This document shows positions 17,045 through 25,781 of a stretch of DNA of 64,000 nt, in pieces (position 1 is the stretch's first letter; each line of letters starts with the position of its first letter). The notes under the pieces are model-generated. The model saw only the letters and a program-made list of their open reading frames with translations. It was not told the origin of the DNA and did not search any database. Location: positions 1 to 64,000 of the forward strand of contig CAIYWI010000024.1 in NCBI GenBank assembly GCA_903929885.1. Reading direction: 5' to 3'. This stretch comes from an uncultured Phycisphaerales bacterium (lineage in GTDB: Bacteria; Planctomycetota; Phycisphaerae; Phycisphaerales; UBA1924). A program made the position numbers and the translations under genes.

Positions 17045-18682
17045 TCAGGAACCCGCCTGCAGCGACATGACCCGCCACCCGTGGGGTTCGATGGAGATCG
17101 ACGACGGGAGGCCCGTCGGTGCCTGTCCGTCGCCATCCAGCGACACCGAGGCCTTGACGTCCTGGTCGCCGAGATTGATGGCGACCATCACGTCGGCGCC
17201 CGCGCCGGGCGCGGCCCGCTTCATGAAGCACCACACGGCCTTGACGTCGGTCTTGAGGGGCACGTACGCCCCTCGAGACAGGGCGGGAAACTGCCGCCGA
17301 ACCTTGGCCAGCGCACGATACGCGTTGAGCAGCGAACCGGGATCCTTGTCCTGCTCCTCGACGCTCCGCCCGTCGCGGTCGCGGCTCATGCGGGCGTCGT
17401 ACGACGCCCGGTGGAGTTCGTTGTAGCGGCTCATGACCGGCGAATCGGCGGCCACCGCCCCCCACTTCATGGGCTCTCGGCGCGGGATGTCGTTGGCGTC
17501 CGAGTCGTACGCCCCCCCTCGCCCGAGCATGCCGAGTTCGTCGCCGTAGTAGAGCACCGGCGGGAAGGGTTGGAGCATGAGCACCGCCGCGGCGGCTCTG
17601 GCCCGCCCGGGATGGGCGTCGGCGCCGATGTCGCTGGCGAGGCGATCGACGTCGTGATCGCCGAGGATCGCCATGAACGTGAAGCCGGGCGGGCAGGCGG
17701 TGAGCGTCGCCGCCATGCTCAGCCGGATCTTCGTCGCGTCCTGCTCCCGCAGGGCCTCGCGGGCGGCGAACTCGAAGGGCTTGGTGAAGGTCGCGTCGTG
17801 AACGCGACGGCCGTCCGAGGTGCGGAGCAGTTCGGCGCCGAAACTCGTCCAGTCGCGCTGCTCGGCGAAGGTGAAGACGTCGGGACGCACGCTCTCCACC
17901 TCGTTGCGCCATTCTCGCCAGAACGTGTCGATGTGGTAGCCCAGGCCGTCCGGGCCCGTCTCGTAGCGGAGCCAGACGTGATCGAGTCGATAGCCGTCGA
18001 CGCCGGCGACGCGGGGATCGAGCCACTTCTTCGACCACTCGAAGACCAGGCGTCTGGCCGAGGCCCGACGCAGGTCCCAGTTGACGAACTTCACCGTGTC
18101 GCCGGTCCAGGTTCGGAAGTCGTAGCCGACGAACTTGGTGTTGCCCGAATCGATGTAGGCGAGCATGGGCCCGTAGCCGCTCGCCCCGTTGTTGTACGAG
18201 TTGCGGAAGTAGATGCTGTCGCGGTTGATGCCGTAGGCGACGAGATCGAGGAAGACCTTGATGCCCGACGCGTGACAGGCCTCGACCATCGCCTTGAACT
18301 CCCGCTCGTCGCCGAACCACGGATTGAGCCGGTCGGCCGCGTCGTGCTGGTAGCCGTGATAGGCGGGGCTGGGGAAGATCGGATTGAGCCAGACGCCGGT
18401 GACGCCCAGCGACTTGAGATACGGGATGCCGTCGACGATGCCCCGGAAGGTGCCGAAGCGATGACGGTTCTGGAGCGAATCGGGGGCGGCGGCGGCGGCG
18501 GGCGCGTGCCGCCAGGCGATGGGCATGATGTGATAGAAGATGTCGCCCGACACGTCGAGTGGACGCGGCTCGCTCATGGGGGTCACCTCGAGTTCGGGAA
18601 TGGCCGCGGGGGAGTCGACGGGCTGCGCCGCCGCCTGGATGGCGAGCAGCGACGCGGCGAGCAGTGACAGGCGCCTCATCAT
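17045..18682 (-). CDS. secreted GH13 alpha-amylase-type glycoside hydrolase
   Basis: A 545-residue enzyme of glycoside hydrolase family 13. A signal peptide covers about residues 1-20 (RRLSLLAASLLAIQAAAQ). The catalytic residues are visible: nucleophile D234 in GYRLDHVW, acid/base E274 in FTFAEQRDW and the stabilising D344 in LGDHDVDR. The (beta/alpha)8 opening is DIFYHIMPIAW and the C-terminal beta-domain ends near residue 545. It would hydrolyse or transfer alpha-1,4-glucans or short maltodextrins in the periplasm or outside the cell. The start at 18682 is the first of two adjacent Met codons that give the signal peptide. It is transcribed divergently from the M24 peptidase gene with 56 bp between the starts. 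Confidence 0.88.
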   Translation of the reverse strand: MMRRLSLLAASLLAIQAAAQPVDSPAAIPELEVTPMSEPRPLDVSGDIFYHIMPIAWRHAPAAAAAPDSLQNRHRFGTFRGIVDGIPYLKSLGVTGVWLNPIFPSPAYHGYQHDAADRLNPWFGDEREFKAMVEACHASGIKVFLDLVAYGINRDSIYFRNSYNNGASGYGPMLAYIDSGNTKFVGYDFRTWTGDTVKFVNWDLRRASARRLVFEWSKKWLDPRVAGVDGYRLDHVWLRYETGPDGLGYHIDTFWREWRNEVESVRPDVFTFAEQRDWTSFGAELLRTSDGRRVHDATFTKPFEFAAREALREQDATKIRLSMAATLTACPPGFTFMAILGDHDVDRLASDIGADAHPGRARAAAAVLMLQPFPPVLYYGDELGMLGRGGAYDSDANDIPRREPMKWGAVAADSPVMSRYNELHRASYDARMSRDRDGRSVEEQDKDPGSLLNAYRALAKVRRQFPALSRGAYVPLKTDVKAVWCFMKRAAPGAGADVMVAINLGDQDVKASVSLDGDGQAPTGLPSSISIEPHGWRVMSLQAGS

Positions 18683-18738
18683 GCACGAGCGTAGGGATCG
18701 ACGGGGAAGGCCCGACGGCGGGCCCATATCCTCGTTCC

Positions 18739-19914
18739 ATGCTTCACCTCTCCCGAATCCAGGACGCCATGCAGGCCGACCGCATCGACGCGTGGCTGCT
18801 CCACGACTTTCGGGGCAACAACCCCGTGCTCGCCCAGCTCCTCCCCGGCCGCAGGTGGACCACGCGCCGCGTGATGCTGCTGGTGCCCGCCAAGGGAGAG
18901 CCCCGGCTGCTGGTGCACCACATCGACCACGGGCAGTTCAAGGGCGTCGACACGCCCCTGGACCTCTTCCTGTCGTGGAACGACCTGCACGCCTGGCTCC
19001 GCACTCGTCTCGAGGGCCGCTCTCGCGTCGCCATGGAGTACGCCCCCGGCGGCTCACTGCCCGTGATGGGCATCGTCGACGCGGGCACCGTCGAACTCGT
19101 CCGCTCCATGGGCGTCGATGTCGTGAGCAGCGCGAACCTCGTGCAGGCCAGCGTCGCCGTCTGGTCCGACGCGGCCGCCGAACGCCACGCGTGGGCCAGC
19201 GAGCACTGCGGCAGGATCATGAAGGGCGCCTTCTCGCTCATCCGCGATCGACACGTCGCGGGCAAGTCCGTCAGCGAACTCGACGTGCAGCAGTGGATCA
19301 TGGGCGAGTTCGCCGCGGCCGGCCTCGAGACGGCCGACGCGCCGATCGTGGCGGTCAACGGTCATGCCGGAGACCCCCACTTCGAGGTCAGCGCAACGGC
19401 TCCGTCGCCGATCCGTCGCGGCGACTGGATCCTCATCGACCTTTGGGCACGCTCGCCCGGCGAGGAGCACATCTTCTCCGACATCACGTGGGTCGGGTTC
19501 GCCGGCGAACGCGTGCCCGAGCGGCATCGAATGGTCTTCGAGGCCGTCAAGGCCGCACGCGACGCGGGCGTGGCCACCGTGGTCGACGCCTGGAATCGGG
19601 GCGAGCAGGTGCAGGGCTGGCAGGTCGATCGCGCCAGCCGCGAGGAGATCGTCAAGGCCGGCTTCGCCGACGGCATCCGCCATCGCACCGGCCACAGTCT
19701 CAGCGCGGGCCCCAAGGTGCACGGCGTGGGCGTGAACATCGACGACCTCGAGACGCACGACACGCGACTGCTGTTGCCGGGCGTGGGCTTCACCATCGAG
19801 CCCGGCGCGTACTTCGCCGATCTGGGCGTGCGCATGGAGATCAACATGCACATGCACCCGCGACGGGGGCCGATCATCACCAGTGTCGTGCAGGACGACG
19901 TCGAGATGGTGTGA
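18739..19914 (+). CDS. M24-family metallopeptidase (Xaa-Pro aminopeptidase-like)
   Basis: A 391-residue cytoplasmic peptidase with creatinase/prolidase architecture: an N-terminal domain of about 160 residues and a C-terminal pita-bread domain. All five dimetal ligands can be seen: D234 (LIDLWA), D248 (SDITWV), H319 (GHSLSAG), E354 (TIEPG) and E367 (RMEIN). The family removes N-terminal residues next to proline or cleaves X-Pro dipeptides. The ATG at 18739 has no obvious ribosome-binding site; it lies close to the divergent amylase promoter and the transcript may have a short leader. Substrate choice between aminopeptidase P and prolidase cannot be settled from sequence. Confidence 0.87.
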   Translation: MLHLSRIQDAMQADRIDAWLLHDFRGNNPVLAQLLPGRRWTTRRVMLLVPAKGEPRLLVHHIDHGQFKGVDTPLDLFLSWNDLHAWLRTRLEGRSRVAMEYAPGGSLPVMGIVDAGTVELVRSMGVDVVSSANLVQASVAVWSDAAAERHAWASEHCGRIMKGAFSLIRDRHVAGKSVSELDVQQWIMGEFAAAGLETADAPIVAVNGHAGDPHFEVSATAPSPIRRGDWILIDLWARSPGEEHIFSDITWVGFAGERVPERHRMVFEAVKAARDAGVATVVDAWNRGEQVQGWQVDRASREEIVKAGFADGIRHRTGHSLSAGPKVHGVGVNIDDLETHDTRLLLPGVGFTIEPGAYFADLGVRMEINMHMHPRRGPIITSVVQDDVEMV

Positions 19915-19933
19915 ACGCCGCCGCTCGCAAGCC

Positions 19934-21286
19934 TCACCGCGACGGTGCAGGGGCCTCGGGCGTCCGCGGCTGCGGCGGCTGATAGTCGATCGGATACTCG
20001 GGCCGCTTGCCGTCCTTCGCGCCGTACATGGAGCGGATCCATTCCACCGCGCGACGGAAACGCTCGTCCTGAGGAGAACGGAAGACCGGACGCCACCGCC
20101 CCGCCATCGATGCCGGCAGGTCGGGATGCTTGATCGTGGCCTCGTCGCGGGCCAGACCCATCTGCAGCAGCGGAGACGCGGCGGGCTCGGCGTAGTTGAT
20201 CAACGGCACGGTGCGGCGGCCGTCCTCGCCCTCGAGACGGAAGCGGTCGAGGATGAGGAAGTTGGTGTACGCGGCGGCATCCGAGGCCGCCTTGCGATCA
20301 AAGAGCATCAGCCGCCCCGCCTCCTCGCCGCCGTGACACCGCGTGGTCGCGCACGCGTTGACCAGCCACGTGCGGTTCACGTCGTCGCGGAACCGACGCA
20401 TCGACTCCGGATTCTCCATCACCTGCACCCGCGGATAAAAGTCGCGGGCCTTGAGGGCGAACATGTCCGTCAGGATCTCGACGGGCTTGCGGGCCGCGTA
20501 GATCTTCCGCCCCTGCTCGTTGACGGGTATCGTCTCCCGTCCCTCGGGACGCTGCCCCGCGTACTGCGTCATGAACTGATCGATCGTCGCGCGGTCGATG
20601 ACCATCTTCGGCGGCGAATCGAGCTCGACCTCGTACACGCGGATGATGTTGATCTGCTCGTCGGTGAGCAATGGAAAGGCCGCCGGCTCGACGGGCGGCC
20701 CGGCCTTGGGCGAGGACTCGCCGCTCGCGGGCGACGCGGCCTTGCGCTCCCTCGCCACTCTCGAGGCCTCCTCGAGCTTCTGCTGCTCGACGATGAGCAG
20801 CCGCAATGCGCGTCCGTCGGGGTTGCCCGGATCCGCAGCCAAGGCGCGGTCGACCTCCAGCAACGCCAGGTCGCACCGCCCCCGAGAGCGAAGCCACTCG
20901 GCCAATCGCATCAACCCCGGCGCGTCGGCCTCGTCGATCGATGCCCGCAGGGCGCGATACCGCTCCTCGACCGAGGGCACCGCCTCGATGCGATCCACCG
21001 CCGCCGACTCGAATGTCGTCGGCACGCCGCCGACCTCGAAGACGATCTTGGTGTCGCTTCGGCTGACGAGCCGCCCACCGATGCGACGGCCATCCCGAAG
21101 CACCAGTTCGGCCTCCTCGCCCTCGGCGGCCACCCGCGGCCCCGACCCCAGAGGGCCGAGCTCCTGTGCCGCCACGCCGGTCGCCGACGCGCCGACCCCG
21201 AGCATCGACAGCCACGCTGCCAGGCACGACGCCCACGCGCGCGGGCGGCCCGACCGACATGGCGAACGCAAGGTGGGCACAGACAT
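19934..21286 (-). CDS. secreted protein with CX4CH motif, unknown function
   Basis: A 450-residue protein with a signal peptide (SCLAAWLSMLGVGASATGVA before AQELG), starting at the ATG at 21286. Residues after the signal form a small beta domain (LVLRDGRRIGGRLVSR), then a TPR-like helical stretch (CDLALLEVDRALAADPGN), then a Pro/Ser linker. The C-terminal half contains NACATTRCHGGEEAG, a CX4CH sequence that resembles a cytochrome c heme site but with four residues between the cysteines where CXXCH has two. Covalent heme binding is therefore possible but not assured. The protein faces the M24 gene convergently. I cannot name a function. Confidence 0.7.
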   Translation of the reverse strand: MSVPTLRSPCRSGRPRAWASCLAAWLSMLGVGASATGVAAQELGPLGSGPRVAAEGEEAELVLRDGRRIGGRLVSRSDTKIVFEVGGVPTTFESAAVDRIEAVPSVEERYRALRASIDEADAPGLMRLAEWLRSRGRCDLALLEVDRALAADPGNPDGRALRLLIVEQQKLEEASRVARERKAASPASGESSPKAGPPVEPAAFPLLTDEQINIIRVYEVELDSPPKMVIDRATIDQFMTQYAGQRPEGRETIPVNEQGRKIYAARKPVEILTDMFALKARDFYPRVQVMENPESMRRFRDDVNRTWLVNACATTRCHGGEEAGRLMLFDRKAASDAAAYTNFLILDRFRLEGEDGRRTVPLINYAEPAASPLLQMGLARDEATIKHPDLPASMAGRWRPVFRSPQDERFRRAVEWIRSMYGAKDGKRPEYPIDYQPPQPRTPEAPAPSR

Positions 21287-21416
21287 GCTCAAGCGTAGAG
21301 GCGGCTCTCGGGTCACGCCCGGAACAATCCGTACAAGCATCGAACGGCCGCCCTTCGACTCTCGGGCGATGGAGGAAACACCGTCGATTCAACCGCCGAC
21401 CGCTTATGATGGATGC

Positions 21417-22358
21417 ATGGCAGCCGCCAGGCAGTCACAGCCCTTGTTCGACCTGATCCGCAGTCGCGACGCGGTCAAGACGTCGCATGACCGCCGCACA
21501 TCGATGAATCCGGGCGTCGGCTGGCGACCCGGGATGAGTTCCTCCGCGGACGCGGGCCCCAGCCCCATCAGCCCGGGCCGCCCCGCTTCCGACAAGCCGG
21601 TGATTCGTCTCAACGTGGCGCCGCAGTCGACTGGCGCGACTTCGCCCGCGCGGGATCTGCCACCCGACGGCTCGGCCGGCGCCGATGCCTGGGCCGCAAG
21701 CACGGGCGTGACCGCGGGCACTGTTCGCATTCCCGTCAACGCGATCTATCTGGCCATCGCCACGCTGGTCACCGCGATCGTGCTCTCATTTGCCGTCGGA
21801 TCGGTGCTCTCCAAGCGTCAGGCCGAACAAGCCGCCTTGCGACAGGCCCCGCAGCCGATCATCGTCGAGCCATCCGAGGCAGGCGACGAGGGGTCGCTGG
21901 GCGCCGCCTTGCCCGGCGAAACCGCGTCGGACGCAACCTCGCCTCGGTCGGCGTCCCCCCAGTCGCCTCAAGCCCCCCCTCGCCAGCCCCAGTCGGATGC
22001 GTGGTGCCTGCTCGCGAGCGGCTGGACTTCGGGCGACCCCCGCACGCCGGGGCTCAACTATCTGTTGCTCGCCACCCTGAACCAAACGGAATCCGAAGAC
22101 GCCGTGGCGTTTCTCGCCGCCCACGGCCTCGAGACCTTTGCGATCCGTGTGGAAACGCAGGCGTCGAAGGGGAATAATTCAGGCCCCACCCGCCCCTACC
22201 GTCTCTATGTGGCCAAGGGCATCACCTCCGAGGAGTACAGCCGGAGGATGACCGCCCGAACCAACATCGAGGCCGACGTGGCGAGACTGGGCCCCAAGTG
22301 GCAGAAGGAACGGAGGGGCTCCTCCAACTTCGCCAAACCCGCTTGGGAGAAGAAGTGA
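21417..22358 (+). CDS. single-pass membrane protein, SPOR-protein-like layout, unknown
   Basis: A 313-residue protein with a disordered cytoplasmic N-terminal half (Pro/Ser/Ala rich), a membrane helix at about residues 102-123 (IYLAIATLVTAIVLSFAVGS), a second low-complexity linker and a folded C-terminal part of about 100 residues (WCLLASGWTSGDP, then DAVAFLAAHGLETFAIRVET). That end looks like a small alpha/beta module repeating the SPOR idea of a domain on a periplasmic tether, but no SPOR consensus is clear. The opening SQPLFDLIRSRD looks like a conserved head. The start at 21417 is chosen for this head; the site has a poor ribosome-binding site and an upstream ATG at 21369 is in frame. Confidence 0.6.
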   Translation: MAAARQSQPLFDLIRSRDAVKTSHDRRTSMNPGVGWRPGMSSSADAGPSPISPGRPASDKPVIRLNVAPQSTGATSPARDLPPDGSAGADAWAASTGVTAGTVRIPVNAIYLAIATLVTAIVLSFAVGSVLSKRQAEQAALRQAPQPIIVEPSEAGDEGSLGAALPGETASDATSPRSASPQSPQAPPRQPQSDAWCLLASGWTSGDPRTPGLNYLLLATLNQTESEDAVAFLAAHGLETFAIRVETQASKGNNSGPTRPYRLYVAKGITSEEYSRRMTARTNIEADVARLGPKWQKERRGSSNFAKPAWEKK

Positions 22359-22437
22359 TTCACCCGCGGACGCGCCTTGATTGACGCGTCGCCCGCGATG
22401 CTGAAACGATCGTGTCCGACTGAGAAAGGAACTCCCG

Positions 22438-22596
22438 ATGAGCCTCGACCGTTCACTGAAGATCTCCGCCAACCTCTCGGGCAAGCGCAGCGTGCTCACC
22501 CGCACCGAGCGGATCGCCAAGCTCAAGCTCGAGAAGAAGTGGGATGACAAGAAGAGCACCGCGCTCAACATCCCCAAGACGCTCGTCGGCAAGTGA
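22438..22596 (+). CDS. small basic protein of the planctomycete/verrucomicrobia/chlamydia type
   Basis: A 52-residue basic protein, MSLDRSLKISANLSGKRSVL being its first 20 residues, followed by TRTERIAKLKLEKKW and the end NIPKTLVGK. The pattern of SLxxSLK, VLTRxERIxKL and an IPK-type end matches the small basic protein family I know from Planctomycetes, Verrucomicrobia and Chlamydiae, whose members have about 50-60 residues. The function is not established; a ribosome- or RNA-associated role is a guess from charge. AGAAAGGA at about 22422-22430 is a good ribosome-binding site. It is its own short unit, closed by the terminator at 22652-22689. Confidence 0.8.
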   Translation: MSLDRSLKISANLSGKRSVLTRTERIAKLKLEKKWDDKKSTALNIPKTLVGK

Positions 22597-22651
22597 TCTC
22601 GACGCGTCATCGCCGCGACCTCGTCGCGCACGTCACGATGGATCCGTCCTT

Positions 22652-22689
22652 CGGCACCCCGTCATGCAGCGGGGTGCCGTTTGTCTTTT
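22652..22689 (+). terminator. intrinsic terminator after the small basic protein gene
   Basis: A 9-bp perfect stem (CGGCACCCC at 22652-22660 with GGGGTGCCG at 22671-22679), a 10-base loop and the tail TTTGTCTTTT at 22680-22689. Confidence 0.85.
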
Positions 22690-22822
22690 GGGCCGGGCCC
22701 GGCGTTGAGTCCATTGGCCTCCCGAGGGCGGAGCGTCTACCTTCCCCCGCCGCACGCATGCCGCTGGCGGCGGCCTCTCACCACCGCACGGCCTTCTCGC
22801 CGTCGACCCACGGAACCACGCC

Positions 22823-24112
22823 ATGAAGGGCTTCCCCAAGTACCAGCGCTTCTATGAACGAGCCCCGGGCCTGCTGGTCGAGTGGCACGACCGCGAGACG
22901 GACGCCGTCGGCTGGCTCTGCATCGATTCGCTGCTCGGCGGCGCGGCCGGCGGCGGCACCCGAATGCACGCGGACGCCACCAGCGAGGAAGCCGTCTTCC
23001 TCGCCAAGACCATGGGCGTCAAGTTCCAAGTCTGCGGCCCCGCCATCGGCGGCGGCAAGAGCGTCATCCGCTTCGATCCCGCCAAGAACCCCCTTGCCAA
23101 GCGGGGCGTGCTCGAACGCTGGTACCGTCACATCGGCCCCTACCTCCAGCAGTGCTACGGCACCGGCGGCGACGTCAACGTCGATGAAGTCAGCGAGGCC
23201 TCGGCCATCACCAAGCAGGTCTTGGCCATCGGCCACCCGCAAGAGGGCATCTGCCGCGGCCACGATTGGCGAGACGGCGAGGACGCCTCCGAGAAGGTTC
23301 GTCGCCTCCATCTGGGCTGCGAGGCCAAAATCAACCTCCCCAACCTCCCCGGCCCTCGAGGCGAGAGCAAGGCGTGGATGGTCGCCGACGTCGTCACCGG
23401 CTATGGCGTCTGTCGCTCGATCCAGCGGTACTTCAAGGTCCGTGGCATGGAACTCGAGGGCAAGCGGGTGATCATCGAGGGCCTGGGCGCCGTCGGCGCA
23501 TTCGCCGCGTACTACCTCGACATGCTCGGCGTGAAACTGGTTGCCGCCAGCACCTACGACCGCACGAGCAAGCTCGTCCGTGTCATTCGCAACCAGGAAG
23601 GGCTCGACTGCAAGGCCGTGATCTCCTCTCGCAACGGCACGACGCTCCCGGCGCCCCGACGCGGCTCGCCCGACCTCGTGGCCAGCGCAAGCGGCGACGA
23701 GATCTTCGACGTCGATGCCGACATCTTCGTGCCCGCCGCCCGCAGCCACACGCTGACCGCCGCTCGCATCAAGAAACTCAGGTCCACGGGCGTGAAGGTC
23801 ATCTCCTGCGGCGCGAACAATCCATTCGCGTACAAGCCCTCCAGCCGCACCCTGGCCCACTGGGTCCGTGACATGCTGTCGCTCCAGAAGGACGCCGACA
23901 AGCACTTTGCCATCATCCCGGACTTTGTCGCCAACTGCGGCATGGCTCGCACCTTTGCGTACCTCATGACCGCGGGCTCGAGCACGGACGAGGCCTCGAT
24001 CCTGATGGACACCGGCAAGGCCATCGATCATGCGGTCGACCGCCTGCTTGATGGCCATCGCAAGCCGCACGGCCTGCTCGAGCGTGGCTATTCGGTCTTC
24101 ATCCCCGACTGA
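22823..24112 (+). CDS. Glu/Leu/Phe/Val dehydrogenase family amino-acid dehydrogenase
   Basis: A 429-residue NAD(P)-dependent amino-acid dehydrogenase, which interconverts an amino acid and its 2-oxo acid with ammonia. The N-terminal domain has the substrate loop GGAAGGGTRM at 39-48, the catalytic lysine K79 in GPAIGGGKSVI and an aspartate in TGGDVNVDE at 114-122. The second domain is a Rossmann fold with VIIEGLGAVGAFAA near 215-228. The GGGKSVI form and length resemble leucine/phenylalanine dehydrogenases more than the large glutamate dehydrogenases, but the substrate is not decidable from sequence. It is a monocistronic unit between two terminator hairpins. Confidence 0.82.
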   Translation: MKGFPKYQRFYERAPGLLVEWHDRETDAVGWLCIDSLLGGAAGGGTRMHADATSEEAVFLAKTMGVKFQVCGPAIGGGKSVIRFDPAKNPLAKRGVLERWYRHIGPYLQQCYGTGGDVNVDEVSEASAITKQVLAIGHPQEGICRGHDWRDGEDASEKVRRLHLGCEAKINLPNLPGPRGESKAWMVADVVTGYGVCRSIQRYFKVRGMELEGKRVIIEGLGAVGAFAAYYLDMLGVKLVAASTYDRTSKLVRVIRNQEGLDCKAVISSRNGTTLPAPRRGSPDLVASASGDEIFDVDADIFVPAARSHTLTAARIKKLRSTGVKVISCGANNPFAYKPSSRTLAHWVRDMLSLQKDADKHFAIIPDFVANCGMARTFAYLMTAGSSTDEASILMDTGKAIDHAVDRLLDGHRKPHGLLERGYSVFIPD

Positions 24113-24462
24113 CACGCGGCCGTCGCCTCGCACGCCCGGCCGCCAGCCGCGGCATCACCGTTCGCGCCTGTTTCCGCCCAGCGGCGGGCCCGACCGCGCG
24201 ACGATCGGCCGGTGGCGCCCACGTCGCCCAGCGCTCCGCCTCTCGACCCGGCTCATGCACCCACCCCGGACCCCGCCCTTCCGGTCCGACGAAGGTGCCG
24301 CAGGGCGTGTCGCGACGACCATCGCACTCATCACCAATGACAAAGAGCCCTCGGGGGTTGACCCGAGGGCTCTTGAGATGCTTTAGGAGTTCTTGGCTGC
24401 TTCAGGCGAACAAGTCGGAGAACCGGCTGTTCGACACCTCGGCAACCGCGGGGGCGTCCGAC
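24113..24462. other. intergenic region between convergent genes
   Basis: About 350 bp with no supported gene. It holds the stem at 24343-24374, which serves both converging transcripts. The first 200 bp are C-rich and contain no motif that I can name. Confidence 0.6.
24343..24374. terminator. bidirectional hairpin between convergent genes
   Basis: A 13-bp perfect stem (AAGAGCCCTCGGG at 24343-24355 with its complement at 24362-24374) and a 6-base loop GGTTGA. The tail is GAGATGCTTT on the + strand and TGTCATTG on the - strand, so the U-tracts are weak, but the position between two gene ends makes it the likely terminator of both. Confidence 0.75.
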
Positions 24463-25167
24463 TCAGCGGCTGCGGCGGCGGCCGACCATCGCCAGACCAC
24501 CAAGGCCGAGCAGGGCGATCGAGCCGGGGGAGGGAACGATCTGCATCGAACCGCCCGTGGCGCGATCGGAGAAGCTCGAGGTGAAGAAGCCAGAGGCGCC
24601 CGCACCACCGAAGACCAGCTGGACGACCGAGCCGGCGAAGGGAGGAACGGCATTGAAGTCCATGCCGAAGTCACCACCCTCGGTGCCGTCGAAGGTATTG
24701 TCGGCCGGGCCGTTGTCGGAGTAGACGACGTTGCTCAGGTTGCCGTTGAAGAAGATGAACCCCACGCCGCCGAAGGTCCAAGCGCCGCTCATCGTGCCGG
24801 TGATGGTGTCGCCATCACGATCGGTGGCGGTGAAGGTGCCCGAGCCGGTCGCCAGCGACGAGGACACCTTGTTGACCGACAGCGAAATCACGAAGTCGGC
24901 CGGATTGAACGGGTTGCTCACAAAGCCAGCCTCGAAAGAGGCGGTTTCGGAAGTCGGAACAAGGCGGGAAGCCTCGTAGGCCGACTGGAGGCTCGCAGTG
25001 TTCACCGCGACAGCAGTGAACGAGCCCACCGAAGGATTGGAGCTCTGGACGTAGCTGCCAGCCAGGTCGTGATACGACACGGTCGCGATGACCTCGGCAT
25101 TGGCAGACGTGATCGCTCCACCCGCAAGGGCGACAATCACAGCAGTTGCACGAAAGCGATTGATCAT
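24463..25167 (-). CDS. PEP-CTERM sorting-signal protein
   Basis: A 234-residue exported protein. A signal peptide (FRATAVIVALAGGAITSANA) is followed by a beta-rich, Ser/Thr/Gly-rich mature part with few charges and no cysteines. The C-terminus is a PEP-CTERM-type signal: the short motif VPSPGS, a hydrophobic helix IALLGLGGLAMVG and the basic end RRRSR. Such proteins are processed by an exosortase and released or attached outside the cell, often with exopolysaccharide. A strong ribosome-binding site AGGAGG (complement of 25176-25181) lies 8 bases before the ATG. No function can be given to the mature domain. Confidence 0.85.
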   Translation of the reverse strand: MINRFRATAVIVALAGGAITSANAEVIATVSYHDLAGSYVQSSNPSVGSFTAVAVNTASLQSAYEASRLVPTSETASFEAGFVSNPFNPADFVISLSVNKVSSSLATGSGTFTATDRDGDTITGTMSGAWTFGGVGFIFFNGNLSNVVYSDNGPADNTFDGTEGGDFGMDFNAVPPFAGSVVQLVFGGAGASGFFTSSFSDRATGGSMQIVPSPGSIALLGLGGLAMVGRRRSR

Positions 25168-25781
25168 GTCTCTTTCCTCCTAAAATCTCTCGCCTTGGCA
25201 CAGGCGCACCAAGGACTTCTCCAAACGATCGTCGCGGTGTCTCACGTCGCGACCCCAGTAGTTTGACGCATTGCCCCCCCGATGTCAATAGTCTGGGCCT
25301 TCGAACCGGGAAAAAGGTGCCGAAACTTGGGCCCTTCTGAGCCGTGGCCACCGCAATTTCACTTATGGGGCACTCGATCAAAATACGAACGAGCCGCATC
25401 TCATCCGAACATGCGGCCCCATTGACACTTGCGCACCTCCAGCACGCCTGAATTCGGCCCCATTTCAGCAGCACGAGACTCGCACGCCCTTGTCCTGGGC
25501 GACCTCGGCCTGAACCCTCCCTCGGCCCGCCCCTCTGCAGCCCCATGGCCGGTCGCACGCCGCCGGAACCCCGTCGCAACATCCCATCAAAGTCCGAACT
25601 GGCTCCCACTTGCGGCCGCATTGGCCCGTGCGACGGCTTGGCACCCGGGCCCCATTGGATGATCTTTTGACGCCCGATCCGGTCGACGAGCGCCGTGCGC
25701 CGGTGCCGTCGCGTTCGGCCACGCCGAGGTGCGATCGCCGGCCGGACGGAAACCACGCCCCTGATCCCTAGACTTCGAGCG
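25168..25781. promoter_or_regulatory. 614-bp intergenic region between divergent genes
   Basis: No gene is supported here. It separates the PEP-CTERM gene (-) from metG (+). A perfect TTGACA (-35-like) is present on the - strand at 25288-25283, about 120 bp before the PEP-CTERM start, but no matching -10 was found at 17 bp. The part from 25300 to 25680 is C-rich on the + strand and carries the recurring GGCCCCATT motif listed separately. Confidence 0.45.
25415..25656 (+). repeat. three dispersed copies of GGCCCCATT
   Basis: Exact copies occur at 25415-25423, 25456-25464 and 25648-25656, with a related GCCCCATGG near 25540 and an inverted near-match (ATGGGGC) near 25366. All lie in the same intergenic region with irregular spacing. 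They could be binding sites of a regulator of metG or of the PEP-CTERM gene, or chance in C-rich DNA. Confidence 0.35.

Noticed and set aside
24113-24386. Small + strand gene (ATG 24253) after the dehydrogenase gene
   Set aside because: No ribosome-binding site, Pro/Arg-rich, and it reads through the terminator stem.
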